Assembly (NCBI GenBank): GCA_017743585.1
Contig: JAGHYP010000179.1
Span: forward strand, 1 to 5,884
Origin: Chloroflexota bacterium
GTDB taxonomy: Bacteria > Chloroflexota > Anaerolineae > Aggregatilineales > UBA2796
Direction: 5' to 3'
Length of the DNA: 5,884 nt
How positions within the stretch are numbered: the stretch's first letter is position 1; each line of letters begins with the position of its first letter. Positions 1 through 4,981 of this stretch are shown here, in pieces. The notes beneath the pieces were generated by a model, which did not search any database, was not told where the DNA came from, and saw nothing but the letters and a program-made list of their open reading frames with translations. The position numbers and the translations under genes were made by a program.

Positions 1-2
1 AC

Positions 3-1172
3 AAATGGCCCGCCATCGGCGGCTTGTTCCTGATCTTCTGGCTTTACGAAGTCACGGATATGTGGGCCAGCCCGATGCTGACGGCGTGGGCGATCGTCGC
101 CTATTTTGTCGCCTCGTTCGCGCTGGAGCTGCTCTTCCGCGAGTCGCCGTTTTGCAAGTATGTGTGCCCGCTCGGCGCGTTCAATTTCGCTTACAGCGCG
201 CTCTCGCCGCTGCAGATCGGGGTGCGCGATCCGAAGACGTGCCAGACGTGCATTGGCAAGGAGTGCATCAACGGCAGCTATAGCGCCCAGCCCGTGATTT
301 TGGTCGAGCAGAGCGGCGCGCGCCCGCCTGTGCGGCACGACTCGCGCGGCGTGCTGGGCTGCGGCACGTTACTCTACGCGCCGCAAGTGAAGAGCAACAT
401 GGATTGCACGTTCTGCCTAGATTGCGCGCGCGCCTGCCCGCACGATAACGTGATCTTAGGCGTGCGCTCGCCATTGCGCGAGCTGCAGACGCCGCGCGCG
501 CTGCCCAAGCGCTGGGATGTGAGTTTTCTGCTGGTCGCGCTGGCGTTCATGGGCATTGTGAACGCCTTCGGCATGGTGCCGCCGGTCTACGCGCTGCTGC
601 GCGAGATGGCATTGGCGCTCGGCACAGATGCCGAGTGGCTTCTCTTGCTGATCCTCTTCTTCGCAGGCAGCGTTGCGCTGCCGGCTTTGCTCGGCCTCGG
701 CGCGGCATGGCTGGCGAATGCGCTGACGGGCAAACGGAGTCGCCCGCGCTTGCTGCGCGATACGTTTGCCGCCTTCGCGCCCGCCTTCGTGCCGATAGGC
801 GCGGGCATCTGGGCAGCGCACTACGGCTTTCATTTCGCGATCGGCGCGCTGGTGATTGTGCCCCTCTTCCACAACTTCTTGCTCGATCACGGCGTGACGA
901 TCTTCGGTACGCAGGTGAATTGGCAGCTGGGCGCTATTGGCAGCGCTGAGCAATTCGCCGTTGTGCAGGTGATCTTGCTGATCAGCGGCTACTTGCTCAG
1001 CCTGATCTTGGCGCGGCAGATTGCTGTGCGCGAGTACGGCGTGACGCGCGCGCAGCTCGCCTTTCTGCCATATGCGCTGCTCTTCTTGGCGCTGCTGCTG
1101 GCGGCGTTCTTCATCTTCAGCCAACCGATGGAGATGCGCGGCACTGCCGAGCTAGACGGCTTATTTCACTGA
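3..1172 (+). CDS. Polytopic membrane 4Fe-4S ferredoxin-type protein (NapH/NosR/FesM-like), 5'-truncated
   Basis: The reading frame is open to the left edge, so the true start lies outside the window; 389 residues are visible. Numbering from the first complete codon, residues about 8-45 are hydrophobic (probably two membrane segments, or one and a half). The motif CKYVCPLGAF (Cys51, Cys55) follows, typical of NapH/NosR/CcoG-like membrane ferredoxins. Next come CQTCIGKEC (Cys80, 83, 88), a lone Cys120, and a classical 4Fe-4S motif CTFCLDCARACP (Cys135, 138, 141, 145). The rest has about five to six membrane helices and ends in a QPMEMRG motif that I associate with FesM-like proteins. In such families the Fe-S domain passes electrons between a membrane quinol or redox partner and a periplasmic or cytoplasmic oxidoreductase. 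The partner here is unknown because the upstream operon is missing. Membrane Fe-S electron transfer is well supported; the exact subfamily is inferred. The stop (1170-1172) faces the xdhC stop with one base between them. Confidence 0.88.
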   Translation, partial: KWPAIGGLFLIFWLYEVTDMWASPMLTAWAIVAYFVASFALELLFRESPFCKYVCPLGAFNFAYSALSPLQIGVRDPKTCQTCIGKECINGSYSAQPVILVEQSGARPPVRHDSRGVLGCGTLLYAPQVKSNMDCTFCLDCARACPHDNVILGVRSPLRELQTPRALPKRWDVSFLLVALAFMGIVNAFGMVPPVYALLREMALALGTDAEWLLLLILFFAGSVALPALLGLGAAWLANALTGKRSRPRLLRDTFAAFAPAFVPIGAGIWAAHYGFHFAIGALVIVPLFHNFLLDHGVTIFGTQVNWQLGAIGSAEQFAVVQVILLISGYLLSLILARQIAVREYGVTRAQLAFLPYALLFLALLLAAFFIFSQPMEMRGTAELDGLFH

Positions 1173-1182
1173 GTCACTGAGT
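1167..1182. repeat. 8-bp tandem duplication across the convergent stop codons
   Basis: CACTGAGT occurs twice head to tail. The first copy supplies the TGA stop of the Fe-S gene (1170-1172), and the junction of the two copies supplies the minus-strand TGA stop of xdhC (1174-1176). It is a short exact repeat with no obvious function beyond its position. Confidence 0.8.
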
Positions 1183-2001
1183 CTCGGCTTGTTGCGGCGT
1201 GCCAAGCCATTGCATCGGCTTGCCGTCGCCGCCGTTGCGCAGCATGACGATCTCCGCCATGATGCTGAGCGCGATCTCGCGCGGGGTCTCGGCGTTCAGC
1301 TCCAAGCCGATTGGCGCGCGCACCCGCGCGATCTGCTCGCGGCTGATGCCGCGCTCTTCTAAGGCCTTCGCCGTCAGCGCCCAGCGACGGCGACTGCCGA
1401 TCAAGCCGATGTATGGCACAGGGGCGCTCAGCAGCGGCGGGAAGAGTTGCTCATCCACAGGCAAGCCGCGCGTGACGGCTGCGATGTAAGTCTGCGCTGT
1501 GAGCGGGATGCGCGCAGCGACCTCGCTCGGCGGCGCGACCACATAGCCGTCCATGTTCGGAATATGCTCAGGGCTGCACAGCTCAGGGCGATCATCGCTG
1601 ACGATCACGCGGAAGCCGAGCCACTTGCCCAGCTCTGCCAGCGCTTTGCCGACGTGCCCGCAGCCGATCACCACCAGAGTCGGCGGCGCGCCGTGCGGTT
1701 CGATGTAGATATCGGCGCTGCCGCCGCAAACGCCCGGATCGCCGTCGCGCAGGTCGTTGAGGCGGTACGTGACCAAGCGCGGCTGACCGTCGGCGAGCGC
1801 CGCCAAGCCATCTTGAATCACGCGACTTTCCATCGCGCCGCCGCCAATTGTGCCGACGATCTTGCCATCGCTGTAAATCAGCATTTTCGTGCCTGCATGG
1901 CGCGGCATTGAGCCTTGTGTGCGCACCACAATCGCCAATGCCACAGGCACACCCGCTCGGCGCGCCTGATAGAGCGCTTCGAGTACGTTTTCCTCGTCCA
2001 T
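1174..2001 (-). CDS. XdhC/CoxI family protein, molybdenum-cofactor insertion factor
   Basis: Complete 275-residue protein, a usual length for the family. The N-terminal XdhC/CoxI domain (about 1-103) shows GSMPRHAGTKM (30-40), GTIGGGAMES (50-59) and GVCGGSADIYIEP (90-102), the last resembling CoxI-type more than classical XdhC. The C-terminal Rossmann domain (about 107-255) starts with VVIGCGHVGKA (110-120), with an acidic end of the second strand (SDDRPE), then YIGLIGSRRR (197-206) and APIGLELNAETPREIALSI (229-247). Family members bind the molybdenum cofactor and promote its sulfuration and insertion into xanthine-dehydrogenase or CO-dehydrogenase type hydroxylases in the cytoplasm. No such hydroxylase is encoded here, so the client is unknown. 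The ATG start fits the family N-terminus and is preceded by GAGGAA on the minus strand, with unusually tight spacing. The gene is divergent from the PA14 gene and convergent with the Fe-S gene. The family call is firm; the CoxI leaning is tentative. Confidence 0.93.
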   Translation of the reverse strand: MDEENVLEALYQARRAGVPVALAIVVRTQGSMPRHAGTKMLIYSDGKIVGTIGGGAMESRVIQDGLAALADGQPRLVTYRLNDLRDGDPGVCGGSADIYIEPHGAPPTLVVIGCGHVGKALAELGKWLGFRVIVSDDRPELCSPEHIPNMDGYVVAPPSEVAARIPLTAQTYIAAVTRGLPVDEQLFPPLLSAPVPYIGLIGSRRRWALTAKALEERGISREQIARVRAPIGLELNAETPREIALSIMAEIVMLRNGGDGKPMQWLGTPQQAETQ

Positions 2002-2039
2002 GTTCCTCTTGCCTTGCGCAATCGCTGATGCCCGGCAGA

Positions 2040-2045
2040 ATTCTA
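2040..2045 (-). promoter_or_regulatory. Possible -10 element for xdhC
   Basis: Read on the minus strand this is TAGAAT, five of six matches to the -10 consensus, about 40 bases upstream of the XdhC start codon. I see no convincing -35 at the expected distance, so this is a weak prediction based on one hexamer in the divergent intergenic region. Confidence 0.25.
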
Positions 2046-2076
2046 AGGCATTTCCTGACGATACACCACTGCTCCT

Positions 2077-2104
2077 TTGTCAGTTTGGCAGAGAAAGTTA
2101 TGAT
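2077..2104 (+). promoter_or_regulatory. Sigma70-type promoter for the PA14-SH3 / M23 unit
   Basis: TTGTCA (2077-2082) and TATGAT (2099-2104) each match the housekeeping consensus at five of six bases and are separated by 16 bases. Transcription would begin near 2111, leaving a leader of about 34 bases before the chosen ATG at 2145. The -10 element overlaps an in-frame upstream ATG at 2100, which argues against that ATG as the start. The region is more AT-rich than its surroundings, as expected for a promoter. Confidence 0.6.
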
Positions 2105-2132
2105 TAACGCGATGCTTTGCAATTGGAGAGAC

Positions 2133-2137
2133 GAGGT
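2133..2137 (+). promoter_or_regulatory. Ribosome binding site deciding the PA14-SH3 start
   Basis: GAGGT lies seven bases upstream of the ATG at 2145. The other in-frame ATGs at 2100 and 2112 lie in or next to the predicted -10 and transcription start and lack a comparable site. Starting at 2145 also gives a clean signal peptide. Confidence 0.6.
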
Positions 2138-2144
2138 TCAGAAG

Positions 2145-3245
2145 ATGCAACATTCGACCTTCGGGCGGCTTTTCATCGCGGCGCTCATCGCGCTTGGCTT
2201 GGGCGCAGCCGCTCTGGAAGACACTCCTGCGCGGGCGCAGGGCATCACAGGCTCAAACTGGGAAGGCTACTACTGGCCGAACCCCAACTTCAGCGGCAGC
2301 CCTGTGCTGTATCGGATCGATCCCGCTATCCTGTTCAACTGGGGGACGGGCGTGCCAGCGCCCGGCTTGCCGGGCGATAACTTCAGCGTGCGCTGGTATA
2401 ACCGCATCACTTTTGCCGACGGCACGTATCGCTTCCGCGCGGGCGCAGATGACGGCATTCGCGTCGCTATCAACGGCAATATCATCATTGATCGCTTCAC
2501 GCCAGCAGTTGGCGGCTTCACGGTCAACACGGCGGACGTGACGCTGAGCGCTGGCACGTATGAGATCATCGTGGACTACTACGAAGGCATCGGCGATGCG
2601 GGCGTCCTATTCGATTGGACAGTGATCGCAGGCGGCGATGGCGGCGCGCCGGGCGCTGCTCCATTGCCCGCAACGCCTGCGCCGCCCGCAGCGCCCCCTC
2701 TGAAGGCGGTCGTGATCGTGGATCGCGCCAACATTCGCAGCGGGCCGGGCACAAATTTCCCGACCATCGGCGAAGCGTTCAAGAACCAGCGCTTCACGGC
2801 GATTGGGCGCAACGGCGACTTCGGCCTCGAGACGTGGTACTTGCTCGATCTGGGCAACGGAGCGCGCGGCTGGATGTCCCGTCGGGTCATTTATCTCTAT
2901 GGTGGCAACCCGGCCAGTTTGCCGCGCATGCGCGAGGTGATCGAGGCGCCTGCCCTCGCCCCGAGCGGCGCAGATGCTGCAGCAGGGCAGTTGCCTGCCG
3001 TCCAGCCTTTCGAAGTGCGCGGGATCGCGCTGAATAATGCGCTCGTGCGCCGTTTCCCCAGCTTGAACGGCGAGCGCATCGGCGTGATCCCCAAAGGCGC
3101 GACCGTCCAAATTCTCAAGCTGAGCAGCAACCGAGCATGGGTCTATGTGAGCTATGAGGATTTGCGCGGCTGGACGTACGTGCCAAACATCCGCGTGACG
3201 GTCGGCAGGCTCGGCGTGTTGCCGAGAGGGAACACAGCGCCATAA
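2145..3245 (+). CDS. Secreted PA14 domain protein with two bacterial SH3 domains
   Basis: The product has 366 residues. The first 31 form a signal peptide (short n-region with Arg8, hydrophobic stretch about 10-23, likely cleavage after PARA at 31). Residues about 34-161 match a PA14 domain: WEGYYWPNPNF near the start, the central FSVRWYNRITFADGTYRFRA (80-99), DDGIRVAINGNIIID (102-116) and a closing DYYEGIGDAGVLFDW. A Pro/Ala-rich linker (about 162-186) leads to a first SH3-like domain (about 188-255, with RANIRSGPGTNFP and ARGWMSRRVI). A second linker and a second, more divergent SH3-like domain follow (about 290-355, NALVRRFPSLNGERIGVIPKG and RGWTYVPNI). PA14 domains generally bind carbohydrate, and bacterial SH3 domains often bind cell-wall peptides, so an envelope or wall-binding role is inferred. 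A longer frame upstream of 2145 runs antisense to xdhC and is not believed. The next gene, an M23 peptidase, begins at or just over this gene's stop codon. Confidence 0.9.
   Translation: MQHSTFGRLFIAALIALGLGAAALEDTPARAQGITGSNWEGYYWPNPNFSGSPVLYRIDPAILFNWGTGVPAPGLPGDNFSVRWYNRITFADGTYRFRAGADDGIRVAINGNIIIDRFTPAVGGFTVNTADVTLSAGTYEIIVDYYEGIGDAGVLFDWTVIAGGDGGAPGAAPLPATPAPPAAPPLKAVVIVDRANIRSGPGTNFPTIGEAFKNQRFTAIGRNGDFGLETWYLLDLGNGARGWMSRRVIYLYGGNPASLPRMREVIEAPALAPSGADAAAGQLPAVQPFEVRGIALNNALVRRFPSLNGERIGVIPKGATVQILKLSSNRAWVYVSYEDLRGWTYVPNIRVTVGRLGVLPRGNTAP
3224..3230 (+). promoter_or_regulatory. Possible ribosome binding site for the M23 gene
   Basis: GAGAGGG ends 11 bases before the ATA at 3242, a somewhat long but workable spacing. 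None of the downstream alternatives (CTG at 3281 or 3284, TTG at 3290) has a purine-rich site before it, and GGAG at 3257-3260 is only two bases from CTG 3263. This supports initiation near 3242, by coupling to the upstream gene. Confidence 0.4.
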
Positions 3246-4849
3246 GCGGGCGTATCGGAGCGCTGAGCGCGCTATGCAGCCTGCTGCTCTTGCCGAGTCT
3301 GCTCGGCGCGCCGCGACAGGCCTTAGAGCGACCGTTCAGCTTGCCGTTTGCCGCGCCCTCAGGCGTGAACACTTGGCTGCTTGAGCAACACTACGGCAAC
3401 ACGCAAGAGGCGTTCGTCTACGGCAAGTACTGGTACGCGGCAGGGCAAGGGCTGCACTTCGGCGTGGATTTTGAAGCGCCATGCGGCACGCCTGTGCTCG
3501 CCATTGCCGATGGCGTGGTGCGCTACGTGGATAGCGACCTGTTCGGCGCGGGGCCGCACAACCTAGTCATCCAGCACGAGGCGCTCGGCTACGTTTCTGT
3601 GTACGGTCACTTGCGGACGCGCTCGCCGTTGACGGTCGGGCAGCCTGTGCAGCGCGGGCAAGTGGTCGGCGAGGTCGGCGATCCTGACCTGACCTGCCAA
3701 TCGCGCCCGCACTTGCACCTAGAGATTCGCGCGCTCGATTACCGAACGGTCTACAATCCTGCGCTGTTGATTGAGGCAGGTTGGGATCGTCTGGCGCAGC
3801 TCGGGCGGCCGATCGGCATCGCCTTCGCGCGCGACCTGAGCGCCCCACGCCGTTGGCAGAGCATTTTCGATCAGCCGATCATCAAGATGGGCGACGCGCT
3901 GCTCAACAATTACAGTCGCGCCTACCCGCCGACGCAGCGCCTTGCGCCGACGCCCTACACGCCGCCTGCCCTGCGCACGCCGCCTGTGACCGCCTTTGAA
4001 GGCGTCCGCCTGACCGAGCCTGATTGCTGCAGCGGCGCGTGGTGGCAGCCCGATGGCGAGCTCGCCTATCTCGATGCGCCAAGCGAGCATTTCCCGCTCG
4101 TTCACTCGCCCGATGGTCGTCATGCTTTCGCGAACGACAACGGGCGCGGCGTCTTGATAGATCGTCTCAGCGGCAAGCGGACGCGATTGCCCACGCGCGG
4201 GACGTGGTTGACCTTCTCGCCGAGCGGCGAGCGGTTGCTGTGGCACATCCGCAACGGCGATTACTTCCCGAGCGGGCAGCCGCTCACGGAAATTTGGATC
4301 GGCGAGCTGAGCGGCGAGGCGCGTCGCGTGCGCATACAGCGCGGCGGCGAGGTCTATTGGCTTGATGAAGAGCGTCTGCTTTTGGTAGAAGTGGCGCCAC
4401 GCACGCAACGGCACACACTCAGCGTGCTGCACCTTGCCGATGGGAGCACGGTTCAGCTCGGCAGCTTCGATAACCTGCGGCGGCTGAGCGTCGCGCCCGG
4501 CGGAGACCACGTGGCGTTCTTACTGCCATTTCAGCAGCGCCCTGAGGACTCAGGCGTTTACGTCCTCGCCACGCGGCAGGGCGCGAGGGCGCAAAAGCTG
4601 CCGTTTGTGGGCAGTTTCCGCTGGCAGGATTCCGAGCATCTGCTCTACATACCGTACCTGAGCGAGAGACCTGCGTTGCATCGCTACAACATCAAGAGCG
4701 GGCGCGACGTGCCTCTGACAGGCGACGCCGCTCTGCTGCACATCGCCAACGATGAGTGGTCAGTCGCGCCGAACGGCCAGCAGCTTGTCCTGCGCTCAGC
4801 GCGCGACGGCGCGCTATGGCTGATCAGGCTTGTTGATGGCACGTTTTGA
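3242..4849 (+). CDS. Exported M23 (LytM-type) metallopeptidase fused to a TolB/PD40-like beta-propeller
   Basis: Zinc metallopeptidase expected to cut peptidoglycan cross-bridges outside the membrane. Numbering from an ATA at 3242 (535 residues), residues 1-23 form a good signal peptide: one Arg, then a run rich in Leu (LCSLLLLPSLLGA). The M23 domain (about 60-170) keeps all expected ligands and catalytic residues: HFGVD (His72, Asp76), YGHL (His123) and HLH (His157, His159), so it should be active. A Pro-rich linker (about 215-250) leads to about 270 residues with repeated blade-like motifs: WWQPDGELAYL (267-277), FSPSGERLLWH (325-335), VAPGGDHVAFL (417-427), WQDSEHLLYI (461-470) and SVAPNGQQLVL (507-517). 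These resemble PD40/TolB-type propeller repeats. The start is uncertain: the frame is closed by TGA at 3155-3157, and between it and TTG 3290 there is no ATG, GTG or TTG. Starting at TTG 3290 would cut the signal peptide. Probably cotranscribed with the PA14-SH3 gene. Confidence 0.88.
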   Translation: MSGRIGALSALCSLLLLPSLLGAPRQALERPFSLPFAAPSGVNTWLLEQHYGNTQEAFVYGKYWYAAGQGLHFGVDFEAPCGTPVLAIADGVVRYVDSDLFGAGPHNLVIQHEALGYVSVYGHLRTRSPLTVGQPVQRGQVVGEVGDPDLTCQSRPHLHLEIRALDYRTVYNPALLIEAGWDRLAQLGRPIGIAFARDLSAPRRWQSIFDQPIIKMGDALLNNYSRAYPPTQRLAPTPYTPPALRTPPVTAFEGVRLTEPDCCSGAWWQPDGELAYLDAPSEHFPLVHSPDGRHAFANDNGRGVLIDRLSGKRTRLPTRGTWLTFSPSGERLLWHIRNGDYFPSGQPLTEIWIGELSGEARRVRIQRGGEVYWLDEERLLLVEVAPRTQRHTLSVLHLADGSTVQLGSFDNLRRLSVAPGGDHVAFLLPFQQRPEDSGVYVLATRQGARAQKLPFVGSFRWQDSEHLLYIPYLSERPALHRYNIKSGRDVPLTGDAALLHIANDEWSVAPNGQQLVLRSARDGALWLIRLVDGTF

Positions 4850-4872
4850 CGCAGTCGGCCATGGGCGCTCTG

Positions 4873-4899
4873 TTCAACTCGCCAAAAGTGTGGTAAAAC
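4873..4899 (+). promoter_or_regulatory. Possible promoter for the nitrilase-like gene
   Basis: An extended -10, TGGTAAAAC (4891-4899), carries TG one base before TAAAAC, a four of six match to TATAAT. A poor -35, TTCAAC (4873-4878), sits 15 bases upstream. Transcription would begin around 4906, just before a LexA-like palindrome. Moderate to weak on its own, but it is the best candidate in the 132-base gap after the M23 stop. No hairpin with a T-run that could terminate the upstream unit is visible in the gap. Confidence 0.4.
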
Positions 4900-4909
4900 T
4901 GAACGCTCG

Positions 4910-4923
4910 TGAACGGACGTTCG
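4910..4923. promoter_or_regulatory. Candidate LexA (SOS) operator, Bacillus/Gram-positive type
   Basis: The 14 bases TGAACGGACGTTCG match CGAAC-RNRY-GTTCG, the DinR/LexA box known from Bacillus and relatives, at every position but the first (T for C). The inverted GAAC/GTTC arms are intact and the four central bases fit R-N-R-Y. It lies about 10 bases downstream of the candidate -10, where a bound repressor would block transcription of the nitrilase-like gene. Whether LexA of this organism uses this motif is unknown. Confidence 0.4.
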
Positions 4924-4970
4924 ACTGAGCGCCGCTCGCGAGAGGTTTTCCCTGCCTTGCAAAATCGCAC

Positions 4971-4977
4971 AGAGGTG
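4971..4977 (+). promoter_or_regulatory. Ribosome binding site of the nitrilase-like gene
   Basis: AGAGGTG ends four bases before the ATG at 4982 and is the strongest Shine-Dalgarno match in the window. It fixes the start at MREITVATVQ, which also matches the family's usual N-terminal strand. Confidence 0.7.
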
Positions 4978-4981
4978 CTAA

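Noticed and set aside
456..1124. Long minus-strand open frame (222 residues) opposite the Fe-S gene
   Set aside because: It lies antisense to a gene with clear cysteine motifs and membrane helices. The translation is Gln/Arg-rich and without domain features, typical of a GC-rich shadow frame.
1186..1222. Alternating hairpin segments GGCTTG / CAAGCC / GGCTTG just after the Fe-S gene stop, as a terminator or switch
   Set aside because: The stems are only six bases with long loops, there is no T-run, and the segment is coding sequence for the C-terminus of XdhC.
1848..2144. N-terminal extension of the PA14 gene upstream of 2145
   Set aside because: It would overlap xdhC on the opposite strand, cover the predicted promoter, and bury the signal peptide inside the protein.
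3719..4510. Long minus-strand open frame (263 residues) opposite the M23 gene
   Set aside because: It is antisense to the catalytic and propeller regions, with Arg/Ala-rich composition and no recognisable motif or ribosome binding site.
4850..4909. Rho-independent terminator after the M23 gene
   Set aside because: Only short palindromes such as CCATGG are present; no stem of useful length followed by a T-run is visible.
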